DNA of 64,000 bases from Candidatus Caenarcanales bacterium. Its GTDB lineage: Bacteria; Cyanobacteriota; Vampirovibrionia; LMEP-6097. Numbering within the stretch: the first letter of the stretch is position 1; the number at the start of each line of letters is the position of its first letter. Positions 36,948 to 46,432 of the stretch are shown here, piece by piece. The translations under genes and the position numbers were made by a program. The DNA lies in NCBI GenBank assembly GCA_022447685.1, contig JAKVAO010000003.1, positions 13,537-77,536 of the forward strand, in the 5' to 3' direction. A model generated the notes under the pieces. It made no database searches. It had not been told where the DNA came from and saw nothing but the letters and a program-made list of their open reading frames with translations.

Positions 36948-37298
36948 CTAAAACCCAGCAGCCTGATTATCAGCCTTACCACCTAAAAGACGAAGGTTAG
37001 TAGCGCTAATAACAGACTTCTTCTGCTCAGCACCAGAATTCTTATCAGTCCAAGTCTCAAAATCTATCTCACCTTCGATAGCAACTAAAGAACCTTTCTT
37101 TACATACTCTCCAGCAATCTCTGCTTGCCTACCCCAAACTTTGATATTGAACCAATCAGTTTCTTTGTTCTTAGTAGGACGGTTAACTGCTAAAGAAAAA
37201 TCAGCTACACACGAACCAGACTCAAAATATCTGATCTCAGGATCGCGGCCAGCTCTACCAGCGACGATAATATTATTAACTCTTTTTTCTTTCTGCAT
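36948..37298 (-). CDS. ssb: Single-stranded DNA-binding protein, short form
   Basis: A 116-residue SSB with one OB fold: NNIIVAGRAGRDPEIRYFESG, then FSLAVNR, WFNIKVWGRQAEIAGEYVKKG and VAIEGEIDFETW. The C-terminus is AGF after a Lys/Asn/Gln segment and lacks the acidic DDDIPF-type tip that recruits replication partners in most SSBs. Short SSBs of this length occur in cyanobacteria. Whether another SSB with a full tail exists elsewhere cannot be seen. The gene is free-standing and divergent from dnaK. Confidence 0.93.
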   Translation of the reverse strand: MQKEKRVNNIIVAGRAGRDPEIRYFESGSCVADFSLAVNRPTKNKETDWFNIKVWGRQAEIAGEYVKKGSLVAIEGEIDFETWTDKNSGAEQKKSVISATNLRLLGGKADNQAAGF

Positions 37299-37321
37299 TA
37301 CTAACCCATATTAACAAATAA

Positions 37322-37475
37322 TTATTTTTTTTCGCCATTAGAACTTACCCACTTGTCTAAATTCTGCGTTATCCTCGTCTTCAAATGCTCATTTACCACC
37401 AGTAAACTGCGCTTTTCATCCTCAAAAGCCTTGGCTTTAAACAAGTGAATAAGTTCTAAACCACTTATATAAGGT
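37322..37475 (-). other. Compact ORF-like or repeat-like stretch between ssb and dnaK
   Basis: The minus strand is open here and reads as a plausible protein end (GLELIHLFKAKAFEDEKRSL followed by LLVVNEHLKTRITQNLDKWV), but the only ATG of that frame lies inside dnaK and there is no ribosome-binding site. The stretch is richer in G and C than its surroundings and contains TTTAC-CACCA-GTAAA. It may be a dispersed intergenic repeat or a remnant gene. I do not call it a gene. Confidence 0.3.
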
Positions 37476-37495
37476 ATGAATCTAAAAATTAGTTT

Positions 37496-37504
37496 TGATA
37501 TAAT
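37496..37504 (+). promoter_or_regulatory. Extended -10 promoter of dnaK
   Basis: TGATATAAT is a perfect extended -10 element (TGnTATAAT) ending ten bases before the dnaK ATG at 37515, with no recognisable -35 element. Transcription would start about four bases before the ATG, leaving no room for a Shine-Dalgarno sequence. No CIRCE element is visible. Confidence 0.55.
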
Positions 37505-37514
37505 ATTTCTCGCT

Positions 37515-39449
37515 ATGGGTAATAAAATAGACGGAAAAGTATTAGGAATAGATTTAGGAACCACTAACTCCTGCGTAGCTGTGATGGAAGGTGGACAGGG
37601 AACGGTTATCCCGAACTCAGAAGGTGCAAGAACTACGCCTTCAGTAGTTGCTTTTGGAGATACTATAACAGTAGGTCAGATTGCTAAACGTGGTCGCGTA
37701 ATGAAGCCCACAGAGACTATTTTCAGTGCTAAGCGTTTAATCGGACATAGCTGGGATGAAGTTGCTGATGTTTTAGAAGCACTTCCATACGAAACTATTA
37801 AAGGTAAAAACAATTCTGTAGATATTAAAGTAGCTGGTAAAGAATATACTCCTCAAGAAATTTCAGCTGAAGTTCTTAGAAAATTGAAAGAAGATGCTGA
37901 GTCTTACTTAGGTCAAAGTGTTAACCACGCAGTTATCACTGTTCCAGCTTACTTCAACGATTCACAAAGACAAGCTACTAAAGATGCTGGTAAGATTGCC
38001 GGACTTGAAGTTCTTAGAATTATCAACGAGCCTACAGCAGCAGCGCTTGCTTATGGTTTAGACAAGAAAGACGACTCTACTATCTTAGTATTTGACTTAG
38101 GTGGTGGTACTTTTGATGTTAGTATTCTTGAATTAGGTGATGGTGTATTTGAAGTTAAAGCTACAGCTGGTGACTCTAGACTTGGTGGTGATGACTTCGA
38201 TTCAGTAATCGTAGATTACATAGCAGAAGATTTCAGAAATAGTAACGGTATAGATCTTAAGCAAGATTCTCAAGCATTACAAAGACTTACAGAAGCTGCT
38301 GAGAAAGTTAAAATTGAACTTTCTACTCTAAGTGAAAGTACTGTTAGCCTTCCATTTATTACAGCTGATGCTTCAGGTCCTAAACATTTAGAGACTTCTA
38401 TTTCTAGAGCTAAGTTTGAATCACTTTGTGACAAACTATTTGATAAACTGAAAGGTCCTCTTAACCAAGCAATCAAAGACGCTGACGTTAATATCTCTGA
38501 AATCGATGAAGTTGTTTTAGTTGGTGGTTCTACTAGAATTCCAGCTGTTAAGAAAATCGTTAAAGACATCACAGGTAAAGAGCCTAACCAAGGTGTTAAT
38601 CCTGACGAAGTAGTTGCTATGGGTGCTGCTATCCAAGGTGGTGTACTTGCTGGTGATGTTAAAGATGTTGTTCTTTTAGACGTAACTCCACTTAGCCTAG
38701 GTATTGAAACTTTAGGTGGCGTAATGACTAAACTTATCGAAAGAAACACTACAATTCCTACGAAGAAATCTGAAACTTTCAGTACAGCAGAAGATAACCA
38801 AACAAGTGTAGACATCAAAGTCTATCAGGGAGAAAGATCTAGAGCTTCTGAAAACAAATTATTAGGTGATTTCAGATTAGACGATATTCCTGGTGCTCCT
38901 AGAGGAATGCCTAAGATTGAAGTAACATTTGACATCGATGCTAATGGTATTTTAAATGTCTCTGCTAAGGACACTAACTCAGGTAAAGAACAGAAAATAT
39001 CTATCACAGCTACAACTAATCTTTCTGATGCTGATATCGACAGAATGGTAGAAGAAGCTGAAGCTAGAAAGAAAGAAGACGAAGAGTTCAAGAAATACGC
39101 TGATGAGCTTAATAAAGCTGATAGTAGTGTTTATGGTGCAGAAAAACTTCTTAGTGAGCTGAAAGACAAGCCTTACGTTGATAAAGTTAAAAACGAAGCT
39201 GATAAATTAGAAGATGTCGCTAATCAATTGCGTGACGCTGTTAAAAACAAATCACCTCTTGAAGATTTAACTCAGAAATCAGTAGATATCCAAAACGCAA
39301 TGATGGAACTAAATAAAGCTATGGCTCCATTTGCTGAAAATGATCCTGCTGCTGGAGCTAGCGAAGAACCATCTGCTGCTTCTGAGTCTTCTGCAAATGA
39401 CGATGACGATGTAATAGATGCTGAATTTAAAGCAAGTCAAGTTGATTAA
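37515..39449 (+). CDS. dnaK: Chaperone DnaK (Hsp70)
   Basis: A 644-residue Hsp70. ATPase-domain signatures are [17 protein letters not shown] at the start, [20 protein letters not shown] near 140-160, [16 protein letters not shown] near 195 and [13 protein letters not shown] near 340. The substrate domain with [15 protein letters not shown] follows, and the C-terminus is an acidic, Ala/Ser-rich tail ending in [12 protein letters not shown]. The ATG at 37515 is chosen because the longer frame from 37476 would add [13 protein letters not shown], unlike any DnaK. GrpE and DnaJ genes are not adjacent. The short leader suggests control by promoter strength or a heat-shock sigma factor. Confidence 0.97.
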   Translation: MGNKIDGKVLGIDLGTTNSCVAVMEGGQGTVIPNSEGARTTPSVVAFGDTITVGQIAKRGRVMKPTETIFSAKRLIGHSWDEVADVLEALPYETIKGKNNSVDIKVAGKEYTPQEISAEVLRKLKEDAESYLGQSVNHAVITVPAYFNDSQRQATKDAGKIAGLEVLRIINEPTAAALAYGLDKKDDSTILVFDLGGGTFDVSILELGDGVFEVKATAGDSRLGGDDFDSVIVDYIAEDFRNSNGIDLKQDSQALQRLTEAAEKVKIELSTLSESTVSLPFITADASGPKHLETSISRAKFESLCDKLFDKLKGPLNQAIKDADVNISEIDEVVLVGGSTRIPAVKKIVKDITGKEPNQGVNPDEVVAMGAAIQGGVLAGDVKDVVLLDVTPLSLGIETLGGVMTKLIERNTTIPTKKSETFSTAEDNQTSVDIKVYQGERSRASENKLLGDFRLDDIPGAPRGMPKIEVTFDIDANGILNVSAKDTNSGKEQKISITATTNLSDADIDRMVEEAEARKKEDEEFKKYADELNKADSSVYGAEKLLSELKDKPYVDKVKNEADKLEDVANQLRDAVKNKSPLEDLTQKSVDIQNAMMELNKAMAPFAENDPAAGASEEPSAASESSANDDDDVIDAEFKASQVD

Positions 39450-39494
39450 TCTTATATAATTAACTTAGGCTTGGTTTTAAATTAGGTAAATATT

Positions 39495-40235
39495 ATGCAA
39501 CTATTTTTAGGGATATTAAAGTTTTTCATAAAGAAAGTAGTATCCTTTGTGATAATCATAGCCCTCGTTTATTTCCTCTGGAATCTTTTTAGTCATAGAG
39601 AAGACAAAAGAAAGTTTGTTATTAGCGTTGATCATATTTCAGGTCTGAGTAGAGGCGCACCCGTTTATTTGGGCGGTGCAAAAGTAGGCAAGGTATTGAA
39701 AATATTTCCTGTAGCCAATTTAGACAAAGTCGCTATCGAAGGAATCATCACTCAAAAAGGCTTAGTAATCGATAAAAATGATCTGCAAGCAAGAATTATC
39801 ACTGATGTAGAAGGTGGTGGTGGACAGGTATTGGAGATTACCCAGTTCCACTTAATCAGCTCAAGTAAAAATAATAAACAAAATAGCCAGGTAGCTTATA
39901 TCACTAAATATGCAAGTAGATTACTCTTAGATACATTGCAGATGACCAAAGATTTCGCTAACGAATCTATCGCTTACCTCAACAGACAGGAAACTCTTGA
40001 ATATAAACAAAAACTAGAAGAGTCAGTAGGTAACACAGTAAGAAGTATAGAATATGGCTTAATCGAAGATGACATCAAAAATAACATGCGAGACATCAAT
40101 AACAAAATCAAAGATGTTGAACAGTCAAAAGAAGAAAACCCTAATCAAGTAACAGAAGCACTGGCTGATCAATTAGAAGCAATTAAGAACACATTATCTA
40201 GTTTTAATACAGTATCTGACGTTTATAAGGACTAG
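39495..40235 (+). CDS. MlaD family (MCE domain) lipid-transport protein
   Basis: A 246-residue protein with one N-terminal transmembrane helix (about 12-30) and an MCE domain: FVISVDHISGLSRGAPVYLGGAKVGKV, then an IITDVEGGGGQVLEIT segment. MCE proteins hold lipids at the membrane and work with a MlaE permease and MlaF ATPase. The C-terminal 90 residues form a charged coiled-coil. It follows dnaK by 45 bases with AGGT before its ATG, so it may be co-transcribed with it. Its probable permease partner, mlaE, is 25 kb away at 14151; no ATPase is in the window. Confidence 0.85.
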   Translation: MQLFLGILKFFIKKVVSFVIIIALVYFLWNLFSHREDKRKFVISVDHISGLSRGAPVYLGGAKVGKVLKIFPVANLDKVAIEGIITQKGLVIDKNDLQARIITDVEGGGGQVLEITQFHLISSSKNNKQNSQVAYITKYASRLLLDTLQMTKDFANESIAYLNRQETLEYKQKLEESVGNTVRSIEYGLIEDDIKNNMRDINNKIKDVEQSKEENPNQVTEALADQLEAIKNTLSSFNTVSDVYKD

Positions 40236-40272
40236 ATTAACCATATTTTAATAAGTCAAGCAAATAAACTGT

Positions 40273-40296
40273 TTATGAACAAAAATTTGTTCATAA
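40273..40296. promoter_or_regulatory. Perfect inverted repeat across a start codon
   Basis: TTATGAACAAA-AA-TTTGTTCATAA: 11-bp arms with a two-base centre. The ATG at 40275 that begins the signal peptide of the following gene lies inside the left arm. In RNA a hairpin would hide the start codon; in DNA the repeat could bind a dimeric repressor. Confidence 0.55.
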
Positions 40297-42432
40297 TTTA
40301 CATTTCGTATTTACTGGTAATTAGTTTTTGCCTTAAAGTGAAGGCAAAGCCTAGCTGGGTAGATCCTTAGCTGCTTAAAAGAGAATTGTATTAACGCTTT
40401 ACAGATAGCTGTCGATGAGAAGCTTGAAAGTCTTAATTCATCTGAAGATGTATTGGAATTCAGATTAGAAATAATTGATAGAAAAAGCCTGGGGGCTAGA
40501 AATAACATCAAAGTCAGCTTGCTTGACGAAAATGATGAAATTCAAGCTATTAGCTATATAAATTTATCATCAAATAGCAGGCGAAGAATAAAATTTGAAA
40601 TAATTAAGAGTAAAGTATCACTAAATACTTTTTATAATATTCTCGTTGATTATAGAGACGGTGATATTGATGAATTTGAGTTAAGTCTTAATAGAAACCA
40701 AGAGCAAAATATCATAAACCAAGAAATAGAGCGAAATAGTAACTTTGAAAACCTCAGCATCGAGGACATTTTATTCAATAAAGTTAGTTTTGAACCGACC
40801 AGATTCGGTAATGGAATGCAAACCTTTATTTTCAAGGAAAATGATACTTTTAAAGTTAAAATCCCAATCTTTGTAAATAAAAAGAATGTCACTAGAACTA
40901 GAGTAAGAGTTAATAGGGAAGCTAAGTCAAATATAAATAATCCAACCTTAAATACTATCGAAAATATTCAGCTAGGTTCATCAAATAATTTCGCGCAAAT
41001 ATCTCAAGAGGATAATACATTAATTATTAAGTCAAGTAATCCAGTTTATGAACCAATATTCATCAATAATAAACAGCAAATAGGAATTGGTGTAAGAGAA
41101 CCACAAGCAAGCTTAGATATTGCAAAGCAATCACCTAACCAAGCACATATAGTTTTAAGAGATGCCCCATTAAGTGAAAAGCCCATTAACGGAGGACTTG
41201 AGTATCATAATGGAAGATTATATTTTACAGCCAATGGACAAAGAAAAATAATTGTTGCAAACTCAACTGGTGACGCAGGAACAGTAGTGATAAATCAAAC
41301 AATTACAGGATCAAGCAGTTCATCACCAACAGAAGTAGCAAACTTAAATATAGTTGATCTTCAAACAAGTACAGTAATTGACTTTACAGAAGAAAGAAAC
41401 TTTTTCACGAAAGATATATCTGCAAATACAACTTTTACATTTACAAATCTTAAAGCAGGGCATAAAGTGAGTCTAGTTCTAAAAAGTAACGCTAGCGCCT
41501 TATATAACTTAAGTTTCCCAAGCTATGTAAGCACAAATGATAATTTAAATCAAATTAATTCTGAATATAAAATAATTGATTTAGAAGTGATTAACGAAGA
41601 TAGTGGTCAAGAAATAGTGATAGCAAGTAGTAAATCTCTTGGAAATAAAATTTATAATTTCAATGATGCATCTATTATATTTAGCTTGAGAAAAATTATT
41701 GATTCTTATGGTGGAAATGCAATAGATATTAGAAGAGCTAGTGATAACAGTACTTTGGAGATTGGCTTTGACGGATCTGGGAATCTTGATTCAGCTAGCA
41801 TCAATACATTCTGTGCTGCTACAGACTGTTTTGTTGTAACTTGGTATAACCAGGTAGATACTTCTAATAATGCTACACAAACAAATGTTAATTTCCAACC
41901 TAAAATTTATGATTCTGTAACAGGGCTTATAACAAACAATAGTGGCTTTCCAGCCATTCTAGGAGATAACAGTAATGATGAAATGATTTTTGACTTATCT
42001 TCGATATCAGAAAAATCATATGGTGTTTTTGTCGTTACTGAGAGATTAAGTACTGGATCAAATATGTATTTCGTTAGTGCGAATAATGATGACTTTCATC
42101 ACTTCGGCTTTAGAGATGATACAACAGTGAGATTAAGTCACTTTGGTTTTGGTAATGAATTAGATGCAACTACTACAGGCTATACAAGTGCAACAACAGA
42201 ACTTTATACGTTCTTATCAAGTAGCTCAGCTGGAAAAATGATTAGAAGAAATACTATTACTCTGGGATCAAGCATTAATACAAATGGACAAAAAGCATTT
42301 GCTGGCTCGTTATTTAGATTTAGGAACTGGAACTATAATGGTTCTATTAGTGAGGTAATAGTAATACCGAAAGATATAATTGGTGACTACGGTAATATGG
42401 AGAGCAATATTCAAACTTTTTATGGGCTATAA
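40275..42432 (+). pseudogene. Secreted tail-fibre-like / ConA-lectin-fold protein with a frameshift after the signal peptide
   Basis: The ATG at 40275 encodes a signal peptide (MNKNLFIIYISYLLVISFCL) that runs into a stop at 40368-40370 after PSWVDP. Removing one T near 40366 joins it to the long open frame (SCLKENCINALQIAVDEKLE...) that continues to 42432, giving about 718 residues. That order matches the intact neighbour at 42435. The middle has GIGVREPQASLDIAK and GGLEYHNGRLYFTANGQRK, as in tail fibres and endosialidase-type proteins. The C-terminal 250 residues resemble the arabinofuranosidase-B-like lectin domain (IIFSLRKIIDSYGGNAIDIRRASDN, WYNQVDTSNNATQ). With the present bases no signal peptide is attached to the body. 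Decay, phase switching or a base-calling error are all possible. Confidence 0.7.
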
Positions 42433-42434
42433 AA

Positions 42435-44486
42435 ATGAATAAACTGATAATACTATTACTATTACTATCCATAAATTTTAGTTCATCAAGGGCTAATACT
42501 AATATAGATTTAGAAGAACTCATCTGCACATCTGGTAATTGTGATATCAAAATATCACTAGATAAAAATAGCTTACTAAAAAAGGACTCTAAAATTAGGT
42601 TCGATCTATTAATAAATAGTGAAAACCTAAATACAGAGAAGGATTTTTTTCAAATTGAGCTATCTAAGTTGAGTAGAGAAGATGAGGAGAAAATATTAAA
42701 AACCTCTATATTACTTAATAAGAGAAACTCTAAAAAAAAATATTATAAGATACCATTTGAAATTAAACAGAATCAAATCTCAGACTTCTTCCTAGTATCA
42801 CTTCAAGACTCTAATACCTTGGTTACAGAATATATTTTAGATTCAAAGTCACTTCTTGAAATAGATGAACAAACTATAAATACAGAGAAACAAATGATAA
42901 TTAATAGTAATGACTTAGCTGAGTTTATTAATAATAAACTTGAGGTGGGAATAGAAAATAATAAAATACCGGGAATCTCAGTTAGGAAAGTCGATACAGA
43001 AAACTATAAAATCACTTTACCCAGAAATAGTACAGAAAATATTTTAATTGGTAATTTAAATGATATTAAAAATAATGATAGATTGATTGAGGAAGATATT
43101 GAACAAAAGCAAATTGAAGAATTTATAGAACCACTGAAGCAATTCAAGCAAAACTTAAATCCACTTAAAACTGACTCGATTATTTTAAGAGCTGATAAAA
43201 GCGGTGATGAATTAGTCGAAGGGTCTTTAGAATTTGATGGTGAAAACCTTTATCTAGTCAAACCTTCAGGGAAAAATATCATCGCTAGTAACCTAAACGG
43301 TAAACCTAACTTTGTCCTCAATATCAATGACCAAAGTCAAAACTCAAGTACTCCTCAAGTAAGTAACGCTATATCTAGAAAAACAAATACTGGATCAAAT
43401 ATTGACTTTAGTGATGAGCTAAGCTTCTTGAACAATGATGTTAATAATGATATTAGTTTAAATTATTCAAATTATAAATTAGGGCATAAAGTGCGCCTTC
43501 AACTTAATAACAGTTCAAATAAATTTATTAGGATTAATTTTCCATCCAATTCTATAACTGATATAGATAATGAACTACCTAATTATTTTAGTAATGATCG
43601 AATAATCATAGATCTATTAGTTCTTAATGATAATACAGGTCAGGAAGTAATTTATGTAAAAAAAATTAATGAAAGTACTAATCTTATAGATGAGGCGGAC
43701 TATATATTTTCGCTTAGAAAACTTAGGGATAGTTATCAAGGACCTGCTATCTCCATAAGGAGAGCTAGTGACAACCACACTAGAGCGATTAATTTTTTAG
43801 ACAATGGTGAATTAGATACAAATACAATTAATAATTTTTGTACTGGGACTGACTGCACTGTATTTACATGGTTTAATCAAAGCGATACCTTGAAACATGC
43901 GACTCAAGCTACTGTCACAACCGAAGAGCCAAAGATTTATGATTCTGTAAGTGGATTAATCAATAATAGTTCTGGGAAAGTAGCAATATTATCAGATGGA
44001 GTTGATGATAATCTGGAATTTGATTTAGCAAATATAGCGAATAAAAGTTTCACAGCAATAGGTGTTATAGAGAGACTTTCTGGCGTTAATGACAACTACT
44101 TTCTCACAAATAGACAAGCCTCAGCGAATAAAGGACTTCACCTAGGTTTCAGAGATTCTGATGAGATTAGATTTGGTCAATGGTTTAATGATCTTGATGC
44201 ATCTATAACAGCCTTTAGTTCTGCCAATCTTGAATTACAAATATTCAGATCTAATCTTAGTATTGGCAAAGAAATATTTCGAAATTCAAATTTAGCTGCA
44301 TCCAATGGAAATACAGAAGCTATAAATCCTACAATTCTAAACCAAGGAAGAATTTTTGGAGCTGAACTAGCTAGTTTTAAGTTCGATGGAACTATTAGTG
44401 AAATAATTATCTTCTCTAAAGCTATTACAGATAATGAAAAAAACATTTTAGAAGAAGCTATTAATAATTATTATTCTATTTACTAG
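42435..44486 (+). CDS. Secreted tail-fibre-like / ConA-lectin-fold protein (paralogue)
   Basis: A 683-residue intact protein with a signal peptide (residues 1-20), starting three bases after the previous stop. The N-terminal part is charged and has ELICTSGNCDIKI, echoed in the upstream gene. The middle carries LRADKSGDELVEGSLEFDGENLY, the module found before C-terminal domains of tail fibres. Residues about 415-680 form the lectin-like domain: DYIFSLRKLRDSYQGPAISIRRASDNHTRAI, FCTGTDCTVFTWFNQSD, and a terminal SEIIIFSKAITDNEK strand. This domain binds carbohydrate in arabinofuranosidases but catalytic residues cannot be claimed here. It is probably an extracellular adhesin or matrix protein. 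It abuts convergent glmS with no spacer. Confidence 0.78.
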   Translation: MNKLIILLLLLSINFSSSRANTNIDLEELICTSGNCDIKISLDKNSLLKKDSKIRFDLLINSENLNTEKDFFQIELSKLSREDEEKILKTSILLNKRNSKKKYYKIPFEIKQNQISDFFLVSLQDSNTLVTEYILDSKSLLEIDEQTINTEKQMIINSNDLAEFINNKLEVGIENNKIPGISVRKVDTENYKITLPRNSTENILIGNLNDIKNNDRLIEEDIEQKQIEEFIEPLKQFKQNLNPLKTDSIILRADKSGDELVEGSLEFDGENLYLVKPSGKNIIASNLNGKPNFVLNINDQSQNSSTPQVSNAISRKTNTGSNIDFSDELSFLNNDVNNDISLNYSNYKLGHKVRLQLNNSSNKFIRINFPSNSITDIDNELPNYFSNDRIIIDLLVLNDNTGQEVIYVKKINESTNLIDEADYIFSLRKLRDSYQGPAISIRRASDNHTRAINFLDNGELDTNTINNFCTGTDCTVFTWFNQSDTLKHATQATVTTEEPKIYDSVSGLINNSSGKVAILSDGVDDNLEFDLANIANKSFTAIGVIERLSGVNDNYFLTNRQASANKGLHLGFRDSDEIRFGQWFNDLDASITAFSSANLELQIFRSNLSIGKEIFRNSNLAASNGNTEAINPTILNQGRIFGAELASFKFDGTISEIIIFSKAITDNEKNILEEAINNYYSIY

Positions 44487-46394
44487 CTACTCGACAGTAA
44501 CAGACTTAGCAAGATTACGTGGCTGATCCACATCCTTACCTAAATCTTCAGCAATATAATAAGCCCAGAATTGAAGTGGGATAGTTGCAAGTATTGGACT
44601 GAAAATCTGGTCTATATCAGGGATACGTACAACTAAATCAAACTCACTTACATGATCTTGGTTAGAATCTGTGGTAAGTAAAATACTTGGAGCCTTTCTA
44701 GTCTTAGCCTCTAAAGCATTGTGAATCACTTTCTCTGCTGTAACCTGCTCATCTTCATATTTACTAGGAATCGAGATACTTATCACGGGAACATTTTCAT
44801 CAAGAATCGCGATAGGACCATGTTTCAGTTCACCGCTAGGGTAAGCTGTAGCATGAGCATAGCTAAGTTCTTTTAATTTGAGTGCACCTTCCATCGCTGT
44901 CACATGGTTGATTCCACGACTCAAGAATATAAAATCCTTATAATTAGCATAATTCAAACATTGCTCTTTATAAGCATTAGCACGGTGTAAAGTCTGCTCT
45001 ATAAGCACTGGTAACATTTTCAAGTTCTGCAAAATCTCATTAAAGAACTCTTCTTCAAGTGCCTTACGCGCAACAGCAATCTGTAAGCCTAAAAGATAAT
45101 GAGCAAGGATTTGTGAAGTATAGGCTTTAGTAGAAGCTACAGAAATTTCAATATCAGCTGGAGTGATATAAGTATTAACTCCACATAAATTATTAATTGC
45201 AGAAGCTGGTCTATTAGTGATAGCAAGTAAGTTTGCTCCTGTTTTTTTAGCTCTTTGAAGAGCAAGTATGGTATCAGCGGTTTCCCCAGACTGACTAATT
45301 CCTACAACTAAATCTTTCTCAGACAAAAAATTCACCTGATAATTAAACTCGCTAGCGATAATCACTTCTACTGGAATAGCTGCCCAAGTACCGAGTATCG
45401 ATTTGAGGACTTGAGCTGAATGATAAGCTGAACCACAAGCTATGCAGTAAACCTTCTCTATATTAGTAAAATCAATTTGAAAGTCCATTAATTTGAAATT
45501 AGTAAATGATTGATCTTCAATCAATGACAGCATTTTAGATAAAACAGTAGGCTGCTCATAAATTTCTTTAAGAAGAAAATGTTTATAACCTTTTTTATCC
45601 ATGATAGAGTCATTTTGCTTCAAGACCTTAATAACTGGCTTGATTTCATTGCCATCAAAATCTTGAATCTCAATAGTATTTTTGCTGATAACAGCAAGCT
45701 CTCTATCTGCTAAACGAACTATCTTATCCGTGAACTGTAAAACAGTATCACTATCACTTGCAGCAAAGTTTTCTTGCTCACCAATACCAATTACAAGTGG
45801 GGATTCATTTTTAGCAAGTAAAATTCTTTTCACAGGTTTAGTTTGATCTTTTAATTCTGAGTCATTAATAATTATTGCAAGTGCATAACTACCATCTAGA
45901 CGAGAGCTCAGCTCACGCAAAGCTTTGAAATCGTCGTAAGAATTAGTACTTAATAAGTCTTTTCTTATTGAAGAAAACATATTAGCGATAACTTCAGTAT
46001 CGGTATCACTCTTGAAGACAAAGCCTTTAGTCTCCAATTCTGATCTTAGACTTTGATAATTGCGAATAATCCCATTATGGACTATAGCTAAAGATGAGTC
46101 ACTGTCTAGGTGAGGATGAGCATTTACATCATTAGGCTCACCGTGCGTTGCCCAACGAGTATGCCCGATACCACAAATGCTTTGTTCAACTTCATTCTGC
46201 TCCTGCTCTGATAAAGAATAAATATTCTTCTCTAAATCTAAAATCTTACCTTTATTCTTATAAACTTTAACGGAATCATTTAATAAAGCGATACCAGAGG
46301 AATCATAGCCTCTATATTCAAGACTTTTTAGACCTTGAAGTAGTAACCTAGCAGCTTTAGGCTCAGAACCTACATAAGAGACGATTCCACACAT
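44487..46394 (-). CDS. glmS: Glutamine-fructose-6-phosphate aminotransferase
   Basis: A 635-residue enzyme making glucosamine-6-phosphate, the first step of UDP-GlcNAc synthesis for peptidoglycan and lipid A. The N-terminal glutaminase starts MCGIVSYVG with catalytic Cys2, followed by YRGYDSSGIAL and HTRWATHGEPND. The two SIS sugar-isomerase domains show ACGSAYHSAQVLKS, GISQSGETADTILAL and SRGINHVTAMEGALKLKELSY, ending PRNLAKSVTVE. A TATAAT box (46404-46409 on the minus strand) ends nine bases before the ATG with no Shine-Dalgarno; no glmS ribozyme is visible in the short upstream gap. Its stop abuts the stop of the convergent gene. Confidence 0.97.
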   Translation of the reverse strand: MCGIVSYVGSEPKAARLLLQGLKSLEYRGYDSSGIALLNDSVKVYKNKGKILDLEKNIYSLSEQEQNEVEQSICGIGHTRWATHGEPNDVNAHPHLDSDSSLAIVHNGIIRNYQSLRSELETKGFVFKSDTDTEVIANMFSSIRKDLLSTNSYDDFKALRELSSRLDGSYALAIIINDSELKDQTKPVKRILLAKNESPLVIGIGEQENFAASDSDTVLQFTDKIVRLADRELAVISKNTIEIQDFDGNEIKPVIKVLKQNDSIMDKKGYKHFLLKEIYEQPTVLSKMLSLIEDQSFTNFKLMDFQIDFTNIEKVYCIACGSAYHSAQVLKSILGTWAAIPVEVIIASEFNYQVNFLSEKDLVVGISQSGETADTILALQRAKKTGANLLAITNRPASAINNLCGVNTYITPADIEISVASTKAYTSQILAHYLLGLQIAVARKALEEEFFNEILQNLKMLPVLIEQTLHRANAYKEQCLNYANYKDFIFLSRGINHVTAMEGALKLKELSYAHATAYPSGELKHGPIAILDENVPVISISIPSKYEDEQVTAEKVIHNALEAKTRKAPSILLTTDSNQDHVSEFDLVVRIPDIDQIFSPILATIPLQFWAYYIAEDLGKDVDQPRNLAKSVTVE

Positions 46395-46432
46395 ATTTAC
46401 TTAATTATAAACCAAGCCGTAAGACTATATGA

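Noticed and set aside
37322..37564. 80-residue minus-strand frame overlapping the dnaK start
   Set aside because: Its only ATG lies within the dnaK coding sequence and promoter, and it has no ribosome-binding site. Only the part outside dnaK is recorded, as a low-confidence block.
38270..38818. 182-residue minus-strand frame opposite dnaK
   Set aside because: Antisense shadow of dnaK with no start signals.
46395..46432. glmS ribozyme upstream of glmS
   Set aside because: Only 38 bases separate glmS from mfd and the TATAAT box is within them; there is no space for the ribozyme.
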